Origin: Euryodendron excelsum
Taxonomy: Eukaryota > Streptophyta > Magnoliopsida > Ericales > Pentaphylacaceae
Assembly: GCA_033060915.1 (NCBI GenBank)
Contig: CM065378.1
Location: 715,001 to 779,000 of the forward strand
DNA length: 64,000 nt
Direction of reading: 5' to 3'
The notes below the pieces were generated by a model. It was not told where the DNA came from and searched no databases. It worked only from the letters and a program-made list of their open reading frames with translations. This document shows, piece by piece, positions 11,579 to 23,898 of the stretch. Every line of letters begins with the position of its first letter. Within the stretch, counting starts at the first letter, position 1. The translations under genes were made by a program, and so were the position numbers.

Positions 11579-14500
11579 TGTCGCACCTCGATTTTTTGTA
11601 CCATCGAGATGATATGTGGGAAACACACAGTATTCTCTCGTTAGGATGTATCCTCCTAGAAAGACGAATGTGACTAGGTTTGAATTGAAAATTGATTTAA
11701 ATAAGGGCTTTTAGAAAATATTTGGAGTCGCCACATAACTTTGTTAAGATGAATTAGCTCACTTAAAACTAAGTGCAATCTAAAGATTAAATTTAGGGTT
11801 TTTTTAAAAAGTTTTAGAAAACTTCCTCAAGGTAATTTTTTTTTTTTTTTTTTGTTTTTTGGAGAAAACAGGTTGTTTAACAACTTTTAAAAATATTTAA
11901 GCCTTTTTTGAAAATAACTCCATTCTTAGTCTTTCGAAAACAGTAATTCTAGGTTCGGAGGTTGGTTATTTATAGGGAAGATGCATAGGCTATCACCCTA
12001 TCCCGCCCTTGCAGTACCTATACGTTTTTTCACCTTAAGTTCACTCATTTAGAATCTCCGATTATCTAACAACCACTTATATCCACTTCAAGAATTTTGA
12101 AAAAAGAGATTTATGTCATTATTTTAGGAATGATATGATGCATGATATGCAAGTGCATAAAAAGAATTTAAAAAGAGATTTTGAAAAAGAGAATTGAAAT
12201 TTTAAAAAAGATTGTGATCGCATCCATAAGGATTGCCTACATATCCCTTTATTAGGAATCAGGTTAGTCATAGTTCGAGCTCGAGGTCCGATTAAAAATA
12301 GACACTTTGGGGTCTTGTTTAATTTGAAAATACACTTTTGAGGCCTTTGAGAAGTTTGACTTGGAAAGGGTTTAATGTGAACTTTGATTAGAAGATTGAA
12401 AATTGAACTTTGATTTGAAATTGAACTTTGAAGTATAACTTGGACTTATTTTTTAAAAGTTTGAATTAAACTTTGAAATTTTTGACTTGAATCGGAGTTT
12501 GAAAACCATCTAAATTGGGAAGAGAGTTGAAGTTTTCAAACTCTAGGTTAAGGTTGAATTAGAGTTTTGGCCTCCTAGGGTCCATATAACCTAGGGTTTT
12601 AAACATGCACTTAAAATAGAAAGGTTTGATTTTGAAAAAGTTTGATCTTAAAAAGTTTCGAATTAGGAAAGTTCCAAATTATAAAAGTTCTATTTTAAGA
12701 AAGTTTCCATTTTAGGAAAGATTTGTTTTTAGAAAGATTTAAAAGTTTGAAATTAAGAAATATTTGAAAGTTTACAATCAGTTTTTGGAAAGTAAATCTT
12801 TGAGAAGAATTTTTTTAGGAAGTGAATTTAAGAAGACTATTTTAGAAAGATTTGAATATAGACTTTTGTAAGTCTCTTGAAGTCTTGCATTCCTAAAACG
12901 ATTCTAACCAAAAAAAAATTAAAATTATTTTAGGGATGTGATTTTGACAACAACTAGAGTTTGAAATCCTAATATAGACTTTGATGGTCTCATTGAATGT
13001 AATACTTTCCTAAAATAACCTTAAATATGGAATAGCTAGAATCACCTTAGAGTTGTGATTTATTGAAAAACAATTGAAGATTTGAACTCAAATTTAGACA
13101 TTGATGGTCACATTGAATGTAACACTTTTCTAAAACAATCTTAACTATGGAATGGCTATAATCATTTTAAGGTCGTGGTTTTGAAAACAACTTTGAAGAA
13201 AAAGGTTTTGAATACAAGTTTTGAAAGCAACCTTTAAAGGAAAAGGTTCTGAATGCAAGTTTTGAAAACAACTTTTGAAAGCAACCTTAAAAGGAAAAGG
13301 TTTTAAATGCAAGTTTTGAAAACAACTTTTGATGCAAATTTTAAAACACCTTTGAATGCATGATTATGATAATAACAATGTAATAGGGACATGAACATAC
13401 TAGGTTAGGCTTCACCATATAACCAAGGAGACCGAACCCACACTGTCTTAAGTGAAACTCAAAGAGAATCCCTGATACGGTAATTCCTTTCAAGACCTTC
13501 CTAGGCATGAACCGGGAGGTCCCTTGTTTCAAGCATTTAAGACGAGGAGGTAAAAGATGAAGATTAAAATAGAAGAAAACCCAAGTGGGTTAGGAAGGAG
13601 AAGAGAGAGAGGGGGACTACATAAAAGTAAATAGAACCCTACATTATCTTTTTCTTTGCTTTGATGCTTTGGTGGTGGACTTTGCTTGGACTTTAAGTTG
13701 ATCTTCAAGAGCTTCTAAGGACTGAAATTGACAATCAATGGATGCTTGGAGGTAAGGATTTGAGTGTATGGAGGTTACAGTTTGAAGAGGCTTGAGAGAA
13801 TTAGGGTTTTGAGAGAACTCGAGCTCTGTTTTCAGAGAGACAGAGTTTCTGGAGTGATTTTGTAAACCCAGAATACGTAGGGGGTGGTTTATATTTATAG
13901 GCCACTGAAAAAGTGACTAGCGTTTGTTGCAGTGGTGCCCGACCAAAATTTGGCTTGTAGTGGCGCCACTCCTTTAGAAAATTTGTTAAGGCTGCAAAAA
14001 ACAGATATTTGACTCTTGAGACACAAAGTAGAGGATTTGGGCACCTGTCCTAGTGACTAACATGTAATTTTTGTCTTGGCTTCACTAAGAGTGACTCGAG
14101 AAAGTCCGAGAATATTCTGAAAAGTTTCGAGTAGTTAGAATTAGCTGGGAATATGTGAAAAGCTTTGAAAAAGTGTCCCAGAGGTAGCTGGCTTGAGAAC
14201 CAAAACTAGAATAGTTCAAAAGAGTGACCAACCTACCAAAGGCAAAACAGTCATTTAAATCGGGGAAACACTGGGATCGACCAGGAGTGATCCGTGTGAA
14301 GACTTGAGTTGAAAACACTATTGAGAGTGTTTGAGGCAAACGACCCAGAGCCGGTATGGTTGGAAAAGGCAAACGACCCACTAGGGGCAAAACGGTTATT
14401 TCACACTGAGTTTACCGAAATGTACTCGGAATGGTCTGAAAATGTATCAAAAGGTTGGGAATATTATTAGAAGCATCCTTGAAAGGTAACTAGTTTGATA

Positions 14501-15415
14501 CTCAAAGCCGATGTGGTTTCTGAAGGCAATTAGAAGCCCAAAGACGAAATTGTCATTTGATCGGATGCTCTTGGAATTGATTCGGAAGCGGCTAAAAGGC
14601 ATTAGAACGTGCTAGATTATCTTTGGGATAATCTTAGAAAGAGTGGACTTACTGCTCTGAGGTTTTAGGTACTTTTTCGAGAAGCGTGCCAGTGGGGCCC
14701 ACGGGCAGTAAGGTCATTTTTTACCAGAAAAAGCTAGCAGGCACTAGTGTCAACCCGAATTTTGAGTGTTTTCATCACTCTGACGGTGTATGATGAGTTG
14801 GTTTCCAAAGGTTTCCAGTCCTCTAGTAGACATGTCACGGCTAAGAAGCGTGTTCGGTCCCATAACATAGGGGGTTTGTTGGCATTCCCGATGTCAACCT
14901 ATTTGCGAGTGTTTTGATCACTCCAACGGTTGTGATGTTTGGAAGTATTTTTGAAAGACGTGTCGAATAGCAGACATTCTACGTTGGCAGGCTAGTAGGC
15001 ACTAGAAGTGAGCTGCTCTACCATCTCAGGGACTTGGGTTTTGTCCCGATCGACGAGTGTGAAAAGGCTTATCGTTCTGAGGGATTTTATGCCTTCTCGG
15101 TAGACATGTTATGTTGGATGGACATTAACTTTCTCAAAAGACGTGCCGAATTGAGTTTGACTAGTCTAGACTAAAATTGGAACTTGGATTGAAGTTGAAA
15201 TACGAACTTACCGTCTTTAAAAAGACGTGCCAACTAGAATTGGACCGAGCAAGGCCCCAATGGCTTTTGGTCATTTTGCCTCTATTGGGTCTAGCGGGCC
15301 CACAAAGTGGTTGATTCTCTGGATTGAGTCTAGAAAGATGGTTTGGACTTGAATGTGTTTATGTCAATTTGAATGTGAATCCAGTCGAGCCAAAAATTAA
15401 AATGGAGTTATTACA
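11579..15415 (-). mobile_element. Long solo LTR, copy C (inverted, near complete)
   Basis: Read on the minus strand, it starts TGTAATAAC at 15415 and ends GTGCGACA at 11579, giving a 3837-bp TG..CA unit. Flanks are ATAAA (11574-11578) and ATGAA (15416-15420), a 4-of-5 match consistent with an aged 5-bp target-site duplication. Its content is the reverse of copies A and B, including the minus-strand GGGACCTCCCGGTTCATGCC block near 13520. There is no internal region, so a solo LTR is the simplest reading. Confidence 0.7.
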
Positions 15416-15869
15416 ATGAAATTGCTTCCACATAGTAAAACTTTTATGCATTTTGAGGAAGTTATTCATTTTATTTTGAACTAAGCGACATTGTTAATCA
15501 GATCAAAGCAGATCCATAGTATGCACTCCATGGACAATGTTCTTGTCTATTTCCCTGGTGCTCTTTAACCACAGTGTCTTAAATTGGCCTCTTGCACTTA
15601 CTTATTCGTGCTTAGCAAAAGTCATCCTTTAATATTGGACGGTGAACCCTTAACAAGTTTGTCAAAGCTAACATTATGGACTTTGGCTAGATTGTTTGAA
15701 GTACCTCTTGATTTATACCTTAAGGTGCTAGCTTCTACAGTTTGGCTTATCAACATGATGGATTTGCGGAGTTTGACTTGCAAATGTAGAATTAGCCATT
15801 TTAGTGTTGTTGGTTTTCTTATTTTTTGTGCTTGATTCTTTTTTATTTATATTGATTGAATAGTGCAAA
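15416..15869. other. Intergenic stretch, no clear gene
   Basis: A short open frame at 15584-15835 has no recognisable family. It may belong to the same decayed transposon as the Myb/SANT-like remnant that follows. Confidence 0.3.
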
Positions 15870-16190
15870 ATGTCAAGCTCACAACATACATCACAAAGTT
15901 GACCTAATCCTGAATGGGTGGCATCACGTGATGCATATTTACTTGAACTTTTTATTGATCATTTTAATACCGAAAAGGTAACTCAAAATAGTTTCAAAAA
16001 GTGAAGTATTCAAAGTAGTTACACAAGATTTTAATAATAAGTTTTTTCATGGATTTGGAAGAGGCACAAATTAAGAACTAACATATCACAATGAAGAAAA
16101 ATATATTGTTAAAGCTATAAGTAATCAAACTATAAGTAATCATATTGGATTTGGTTGAGATGATGTTCAAAAAAATGAGATCTTTGGTTG
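15870..16190 (+). pseudogene. Decayed Myb/SANT-like (transposon-associated) ORF fragment
   Basis: From ATG at 15870 the translation reads MSSSQHTSQS, a stop, then PNPEWVASRDAYLLELFIDH and QNSFKK. After further breaks come a stretch resembling FNxKFxxxFG and then HIGFG..DDVQKNEIFG. This order matches plant Myb/SANT-like domain proteins associated with PIF/Harbinger elements and LIMYB-type genes (WD..RDAYLVELLLDH..FNxKFGLxY..GFGWDETQK). Stops and frameshifts make it non-functional. Confidence 0.6.
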
Positions 16191-16267
16191 TAAATGATAT
16201 TACTCATTAAGATCTTAGTGTGGTTGAAATATTACTGTTCCTTTTTGTTTTGTTTAAATGTTTAAGC

Positions 16268-19200
16268 TGTTAGGAATTTGTACTAAAAAACATGCTTTGT
16301 GTAATGATTTTAGTATTTACTTTTGGTAAGTCAATTTACGTTTGGCAAGTCAAGGGACCCTAAAATTTGCTCCTTAACTATAACGTTCCAGAGTCATGCA
16401 TAATAGACACTAACCATCCTCCAATTATTATTAATTAAATTTTCCTTTAAGGAACAAGTAACTATAGGTAGCCTGAACTTAGCAATAAATAACCTATAAC
16501 CATAGTTCTAACTCACCTTGAACTAGCAGTATAGCAAGACCCAAGATCAATTCATGTTCTAACGTGATCTAAGAGGCCTCGTACTATCCTTGTTGGGCTA
16601 GCCATCTATTAATTTAACTCAGTCCTTCCTGAAATAATAGAAGGGAAACCACTATTCTTTTAGGAATGCGGCTAGCCAATACAAAGCCCTACTCGTAGAG
16701 AATAATTTAGTTATTCCATAATAATGAGAATATGTATGAACAATGTATGTCTTGCATTATTTATTTCATGATTGTGTATGTATGTCTCTTATTCTATATA
16801 GTAAATGATCTGATGTGTAGAATACAGTGTACACATGGAAGATTATATTATCGGTTCTTATAGAATATAAACTTCATTCGTAATCTTAGATTGAATTGGA
16901 CACACCACAAGTAGACTGTAGCACAAGATCTTAATAGGTATGTCTTAACTATGGGGAACGATATAATTTTAATTCCTTGTACTAGTACGCTTTGTGTGTA
17001 TTCAATAGGATCATGTTGAGGTAAGTGTGTTGCCCCAAATATGCAACCCAAGAGGGGAGTGAAATGAGTTTATCAAAATTAATAACAAATAATGCAATTA
17101 AAGAACAGTAACTAAATCATGAATGAACAATACAAGCAAGAGATATGATGCAAGGAAGAAAAACTTAGCACAATATACACGACAATTTACCAAGATTCAA
17201 TCATAACTTATGACTTATGCCCAACCCCCAAGGTCCCCTTGAAAGCTCTTCCATTATGCAAAAATTCTTTTACACAGTAGGTTCTAGTTTCCAAAGTGCT
17301 TAGCTTATTTTTTATAAAAGTTCTTTCCAAACTCTCAAGACCCAAGTGATTTTGTCCAAGCTTTACTTAAACTTACAAGTGTTTTTATCAAAACACTCAA
17401 ACTCACAAGTTTACAAACTCACCTAAATGAAATAAATAAAGTTTATATAATAGGTATCTCTCGTAAAGAGTAAATAAGCAGGTGTAAGCTCAGCAATAAC
17501 TCCAATCACTTAACAAAAAGAATATAGCAATTAGGGCTCAGAATTTCTTAGCTTTGATATTTTATTCAACACTTATAATCTTAGATTCTTTGGTATAAAT
17601 ACTGTGCGAATCTTGTATTTATAGTCTTGCATTGATTCTAGCCGTTGGTGGTTGTTAAAAGAGCATTGAATGCGAGTTCAAGCTAACATAACATTAAAAA
17701 ATATAGCCTTTAGGCCCAACATGTCAACCCCTAATTTGAATGAGTCGACTCATTTTATTCTTGTAACAGCGTCCTCAGCAATCTGTCCAAATGAGTCAAC
17801 CCCTAGGAAAACAGGTGTCAACCCTTTCTGACTTTCACCAAATTTCATCAAGGCTCTTTCCAAATGTGTTGACTACTGAAAATGGAGGTGTCAACTCTTT
17901 TCTTGGACCTTTTTCAAGATTTTACATTCTGGACCAATGTGCCGACTCTTAGAATAAATGGGTCAACTCTTTCTCTATTCAGACTCTGGTCCAATGTCAC
18001 TATCTCAATATGTCAACCCCTAGAATACATGGGTTAATACTTTCTACCAAGAGACTTCAACTTTTGCCAGTCTTCTTTAATCTTCTTCTAAGTCTTCAAG
18101 TTAGTCAAATATCATCTAAATAAGGCTTCCAAAGCTTGAAATGATTTCTCCAAAAAATGTTGACTTCCAAGAATACCTTTAATCTCTTCGAGATGAATTT
18201 AATCCCTTTTAATCATTTGTATAGTTCTCCAATCAACATGGCTTCCATTCTTCAAGACATCTTCAAAATCTTCAAGTAGAGCTTTCATGTCTTATGTAGA
18301 TCTTCATCATCTTTGAGCACCTTAAATCTCTTCAAGATAAGATTATAAGCATAATATTATTGTAAGGTTCTTCATCAATCAACCATCATGGCCCAACAAC
18401 CTTCAACATGCTTAATAAGCTTTCAATGTACAAAATCTTCAATATCTTCATTATATCAAGCTTGAAGTCATAATCCTAACTGAAATTAAAGCATAATATG
18501 ATTTGCACACTAATTAGAGTCATTAGGTCACTAATGCCTATGTTTTGTAATGATCAAAATTAAGGCATGGAGTCAACAAATTATTTTTAAACTGACTATT
18601 ATAAGTGCTTATGCACTTAGACACGCGTATATAGTGTTTATTATTTTGGTTCGTAGAAGAGTGAGATTCTTTATAGGTCAATAAACTCAGTAAGTTAGGC
18701 GATAACGTTATGTGTATGGTGAATATTAATTATTGATGAAATCACTTCTCGGTGTATGGATTGATAATATATCCCCTGAGAAAGCTTATATGCTTTGTTC
18801 ACATTAAACTATGCAAGTGGATGACGAATCTGACATATCAAATAAGTTAAGTGGAAGGTCTCAATAAATTAAATAAATCTATTAAATTTAATTATCAGTA
18901 ATTTAATTTAATTTAATTTAGTAGACAGGCATATGTGATCTTAACGTGTGAGATAAATAAGCATTTATTAATATGGAGCTCAAAATATGACAAGTAGTGC
19001 AATAATAATTTTTTAGTAGTATAAATTATAATATATGTAAATATGAATTTTTATATGTGTAGGAAGTTTTAATCATACTGATCATGTAGTCCTTACTGTA
19101 GCCTCCATATATATGCACTACATGAACAGTTAGGGTTATAACATTCATAATTTCATATACACATCGTTGTGAGAAAGAGAAACCTTAATAGTTACAAGTC

Positions 19201-19464
19201 CACTCTCTTTGGAGTAAGGCGTGAACGAAGAATACAGTAAAAGTCCGAAGGTCATGTTCGAGTAGTTAATTCATACTTGTTGTTGTTCGAGATCAAAATA
19301 GAGGAATTTCAAAGATCATTCATGTTGCTATTTGAGATCAAAATAAAGAGATCGCAAAGGTCTAATATTAATTAGTAGATTAGTTTCTATTAATCAAATC
19401 ATAATTTTTGGTATTATACGTATGTACTATAGCTAGGTCCAAGACTATTCTGTAGTTCCTATCA
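16268..19464 (-). mobile_element. 1.3-kb-family LTR, copy 3, split by a nested insertion
   Basis: On the minus strand it runs from TGATAGG (19464) to CCTAACA (16268). It is flanked by perfect 5-bp duplications TAAGC at 16263-16267 and 19465-19469. About 1.55 kb (17028-18578) of unrelated repeat interrupts it; without this the LTR is about 1.65 kb, larger than its relatives because of small local duplications near 19300-19370. It inserted into the start of another long-LTR copy. Confidence 0.75.
17028..18578 (+). mobile_element. Nested TG..CA repeat related to 41286-42673
   Basis: It starts TGTTGCCCC, then CAACCCAAGAGGGGaGTGAA, and ends GGCATGGAGTCAACA. The same beginning, middle (CACTCCAAAATCTTCTT-type text, repeated TGTCGAC/TGTCAAC segments, CTTCAATCTCTTCGA) and end occur in intron 4 of the peptidase gene. 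Non-coding and LTR-like; classification unknown. A clear target-site duplication is not seen here. Confidence 0.6.
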
Positions 19465-21240
19465 TAAGCACCCCAATTTTTGCGCGCTCAATAATTATCG
19501 GTTAAAAAGACTATGCTAGATCAAGATGGCCACCCAAAGTTCAGATGACTATTCAAGATGAAAATCACTATCATACACCAAGATAGCCCTGCCAGGCCAA
19601 GATGGCCATTTCCAAGCTAAGATGGTCATTCTAAATCAAAATAACCATTTTGCCCCTAAATGTCCAGACAGCTTTCCGAGATCAAACGATCTCCGAAGCC
19701 AATCGCCAATAATGTCAGAGTAACGTAAGCACTTGCAAACTACCAAATTGTCAAAGTGATATAATACTTATAAATCTTCCAAGATCAGCACAAATATTGC
19801 TACGCCTCTAGGCAGTGACATATTTTGTCCCTGAGACACCCATAAACCAACTCATCATAACCATCAAAGTGACGAAAACACTCACAAACCTAGGTCAATA
19901 CTAGCACTTGCTAGCCCTGACTAGGGAAAATGACTATTTTGCTCCTGACACATCTCAACACACTTTTTGAGAAGTATAGTCTCTCAAAGCAGTAAGGCTA
20001 TTTCAAACTTTCCTTAGGGAGTCTGACACATTCAAGATGCCATTCAAAATCAATCCCAGTCCCATTCTGTCTACTTTGGTTCAAATGACCATTTTGCCCA
20101 TAAGGCACCCTCTACATGCTTTTCAAAGTCTCTCAAAGCTGTAAGACCATTCCAAATTGCCCTTAGAACTTGTTTTCAAATCCAAACATTTCCAAATTCA
20201 TTTTTTTCAAAAAAAAAAAAAAAAACTCTTACTCTCTCAGTATTTCATTCCAAAATTATTTTGATAAAAAGTTCTTTTAATCGTCCTTTTGGATTGCGTT
20301 TCAAGTTATTTTCTAAAACTTCTCTTGAACTTGTCTCAATAAAATGGTTAGAAACTCTATAGTTTTTAAAAGTTACTTTCACAAATGTTTTCCAAGCTCA
20401 CAATCTCAGGAGTTTATTAAGAAAGTGAAATATCAAGTGAAACCTTCATAGTTCATATTGGGATTATGTGCCAAAAATATTTTCAAAACCATTTACAAAA
20501 ATAATTTTCAAAGTTTACATTCTTAGGACAATGTTAATCCTTCCATGATTAGGGTTTCTAAATAAAAGTGAGATAATAATAGTAAACAAAATCGTCCAAA
20601 CTAGGGTTTCTTAACCATAATATTTTCAAAAATACAAAATGAAGTTTGTAGCCATTTTTTAAAAGTATTTTCTAAAAATCATAAACCTAAGAGAGGTTAG
20701 TCTAATGTGATTGATTTCTTAGGTGTGCTGAAAAAACATTCAAATAATCCTTTACAAGGCATGGAAATTGATTTCTAAACTTTTTGAGACAAGTCTTCAA
20801 AGGTTCGTACCCGTTCTATTTTTCTAATCCTCATTTCAAAATCAACATTTCAAAAATGTATTTCAAAATTTTCAAAATCTTCATGGCATGAGTCTACATG
20901 ATTAAGTAGGACAACAAACCATCATGGGATTTGATGTGGGTTAATCAATCTTATCAAAACCATAACATTTCAAAGTTTGTCATTATCATAAAGCTTAGAT
21001 TCTTACTAATAGGGTGGGACCAAGAGGTATATGGGAATGTTTGCCAAAACCTTAATCTTGACTGGCCAAAGCATAATTGGCATAGAAACCAGGGGTGCGC
21101 GGATACCAAAATTGATGGAGCGATGACTTACGAAACCAACGATGAAATGAATCACAAAATTCATTAGGTTCTTTCCATGAAAAACATTTTCTAAAGGTCA
21201 TTTTACTTATGTGACCTAACCTTTACCATGACTATGGTTC
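19465..21240 (+). mobile_element. Diverged long-LTR family copy D
   Basis: The true start is TGTTTAAGC at 16259-16267, separated by the inserted LTR. The unit resumes with ACCCCAATTTTTGCG at 19470. Landmarks shared with copies A-C are CCAACTCATCATAACCATCAAAGTGACG near 19850, repeated CAAAGTGA.. motifs, TGCTAGCCC near 19910 and GTGACCTAACCTTTACC near 21215. It is more diverged than the other copies and not coding. Confidence 0.6.
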
Positions 21241-21444
21241 ATTGAGAAAAATTAAGTTTTCCAAAATGATTTCAAAAAGTTTTGATCTCTTTCTCTTAAA
21301 AGCACATTCAACCTCTAATTTTCCTTCAAAACCTTTTCAAAATCCAACTTTTCTCAAATCAAACTATTTTCAAGGCTCTTTGAGTCACACCTTTGTAAAA
21401 CCAACCTCACTTCAAAGCCTCTATGGTAGAAGATTATCAAATCA

Positions 21445-21843
21445 ATTCTCTCGAGTTTATTTTAAAACATTTTAAAACTCTCTGGAGTTCATTTCAAAAA
21501 TCAAGTCAAAACTCTCTTAAGTTTTTTTTCAAATCTCAAAACTCTTTTGAGTTCATTTTCAAAAATATTTAAAAACTCTCTTGAGTTCATTTCAATAGTT
21601 TTCCAAAACTATCTTAAGTTTACTTCAAAAATCATTTTAAAACTCTCTCGAGTTGATTTCAAAACTCTGTCGAGTTCATTTTAAAAACATCGCAAAACTC
21701 CCAAATGTTCATTTCAAAACATTTCAAAGCTCCATTGAGTTCATTTTCAAAACTCTCTCAAGTTTATTTTCAAAAATTATTTCAAAACTCTCTTGAGTTC
21801 ATTTTCAAAAATATTCCAAAAACATTTTTGAGTTCATTTAAAA
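21445..21843 (+). repeat. Degenerate minisatellite (CAAAACTCTCTYGAGTTCATTT)
   Basis: A unit of about 30-45 bp containing AAACTCTCTTGAGTTCATTT is repeated about ten times with CAAAAAT spacers of variable length. Its core contains the palindrome CTCGAG/CTTGAG. It follows long-LTR copy D directly and may be part of it. Confidence 0.8.
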
Positions 21844-23300
21844 AAGGTTTTATTTATTATACTCAATGCTAATAATCATAATTAAATTTCATAAAATGGC
21901 CTAGAAACACAATTATCATTCAACAGAATCAACTAAGAACCCTATCTAGTCTAATTGAATATTCTTTAAGGCACAGGAATTAAGTTCCTCTTAATCACGA
22001 AAAAGCCCTAATTTATGGTACACATTTACTCAGATTACATGCAATTCAAACAATCTTAAACCTTATTTAAAACACAAGCTTTGCTTAATTAAATGCATTA
22101 TACGTAATATAATGTGTTAAATGAAATTAATACAAGAATTTGAGGTGTTTTACACGTGTTCATGCATTTTATTAAAAATTTGTGGTGAGGCTCGCATTAG
22201 AAGTTTTTATAAATCAAAGCAATGAATCCAAATTACATCTCCTTAACTAGTTATTTTGGGTGAATTCCAACATAGGGAGTACACAAAGTACTACAATAAA
22301 TGTTAAAGTAGGATATTGGCAGAACAATTCTGGTGTTTAAAGAACAAAACACGTGAGAATTAGTCTATGGCTAAATGGATTGTTTTATCCGAATGGAATT
22401 TTGTTCTATTATTGAATTGACAAAACATTTGGAAGAATTCTTTTCTCTGCTTATGGATTTTGGACGGCGTTTCTGTTTCGCATCTACAAAAGCAATAGAG
22501 GTGAGAAGGTAATATCTTCCTCATCTTCAGCATTTCTTAATTTCCTCTTCAAGAAGAAAGGAATAATAGAGCAATTTTTGTCCATCCAACTCTAACAACA
22601 CCAATATGCGTGATGCCACGAAGCGCCCTCGAAGCGCCCTCCCATTCTTCTTTATCTTTGTTTGCGTAAAGCTGATCATATATATATATATATTCCTTCT
22701 CTACATTTTGCTTAAAATGAACGCAAAGTGTACCCACTACTTTTTCTTTCTTTTCATTTTGGTCAAGATTATAGTACTACTTTAAAAGGCAACCAACTAG
22801 CTACTAACAAAATGTCCAAACGGCTCAAATCAAAGGTGGTTTTCACAACATTTAGATTTATCTATCTATACTTATACTAAAGTTGGTATGCGATTAAAAG
22901 AATTAATGGAGTTAGTGACAATTAAGTTGGTCTGTGATTAAAAGAATTAATAGAGTTGGTGAAAATAATAGTTTAGTTGGAGTTGATAGGCACGTACTGT
23001 ATGTACCTCTATTTCTAATAATATATAAAGCAATAGTTATAATGACATGTTATACTTATTAAAATATTTTTATATCATATAGCATCAATGAATTAAAACT
23101 TAACTCTAAATTTAAAATAGAAGAACCTTTTATCATAACCAGACAAAAATAAATAATACGGCCGAGCAAAGCTAGTCTAATGGCACCCCCACTAATACTG
23201 TGATTGAATGGGTTTGACTTACTACCCTTTCAAAGGTTTTAACTCTCTAATACTTTAAAAAAAAAAAAAAAAATGAAGTAGAAACAGTATGATCTCAGAA
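21844..23300. other. Upstream region of the peptidase gene
   Basis: AT-rich and non-coding, with a short (TA)n at about 22678-22692 and a poly-A run near 23257. The stretch 22860-23050 contains two direct copies of a GATTAAAAGAATTAATRGAG block about 50 bp apart. No conserved promoter element can be assigned. Confidence 0.4.
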
Positions 23301-23326
23301 ATATATATATATATATATATATATTA
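23301..23326 (+). promoter_or_regulatory. TA-dinucleotide tract, possible TATA region
   Basis: A (TA)n tract ends about 30 bp before the first ATG of the peptidase gene. If it acts as a TATA element, the 5' UTR before 23358 would be very short or absent, which would favour a downstream ATG such as 23715. It may equally be just a microsatellite. A pyrimidine-rich stretch, such as occurs near plant transcription starts, lies at 23418-23470. Confidence 0.25.
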
Positions 23327-23357
23327 AGAAAATAAATAAAAGAAGGAAAGAGCAAAA

Positions 23358-23648
23358 ATGATTCGTTGTGTCCGGACCAGGCGGCAATGGGCGAGCATGG
23401 GCGGGCTTTGTCATTGTATACCTCTCTCCCTCCCACTACTGCCTATTAGCTTTGTTTCTCTCGTCAATGCTCGCCACTGTTGCTCCGCTTCCGCTTCCGC
23501 TTCCGCTTCCGTTTCCGCTTCCGTTTCCATTTTTGCTTCATCCTCATCCTTCCACTCGCCGGTCCAACCCATTTTCATTCTTAATCCAATCATCCCCACT
23601 CCTAACAGGAATTTGAGGAGGGGCCAACGAGCGGCGTCGTCTTCGTCT

Positions 23649-23684
<36 letters not shown>

Positions 23685-23898
23685 GGAGCAGCAGCCATTA
23701 CGACGACGACGACAATGTCTTCTTCTTCTTCTTATTCGAAGGATCCGCCCAGGGCGGAGAAGGTGAGGCATGAAATGGAGATGTTCGGAGACGCGAGGAT
23801 CGACAACTATTACTGGCTTCGCGATGATTCTCGCTCCAATTCCCAAGTCCTCTCTTACCTTAACGACGAGAACGCTTACACTGACTTCGTCATGTCTG
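23358..23898 (+). CDS. Exon 1: Ser-rich N-terminal extension plus start of conserved peptidase
   Basis: This exon encodes residues 1-180 and the first base of codon 181, with donor gtatta. Conserved homology begins near residue 130 (EKVRHEMEMFGD) and includes the family hallmark DNYYWLRDD. Three in-frame starts are possible: 23358, 23397 and 23715. The last one, MSSSSSYSKDPPR, resembles the start of known plant homologues in position and length. The 23358 ATG is the first after the TA-rich candidate promoter and keeps the frame open. The preceding region is basic and Ser/Ala-rich with few acids near its start, which is compatible with a transit peptide, but it is dominated by simple repeats, so this is uncertain. 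Confidence 0.85.

Noticed and set aside
22860..23050. ATCTATACTTATACTAAAG resembling a Helitron 5' end
   Set aside because: No matching hairpin-CTRR 3' end was found nearby, and the sequence is too AT-rich to be convincing.
23411..23698. Antisense open frame with poly-Asp and Glu-Ala repeats
   Set aside because: It is the complement of the Ser-rich repeat in exon 1 of the real gene.
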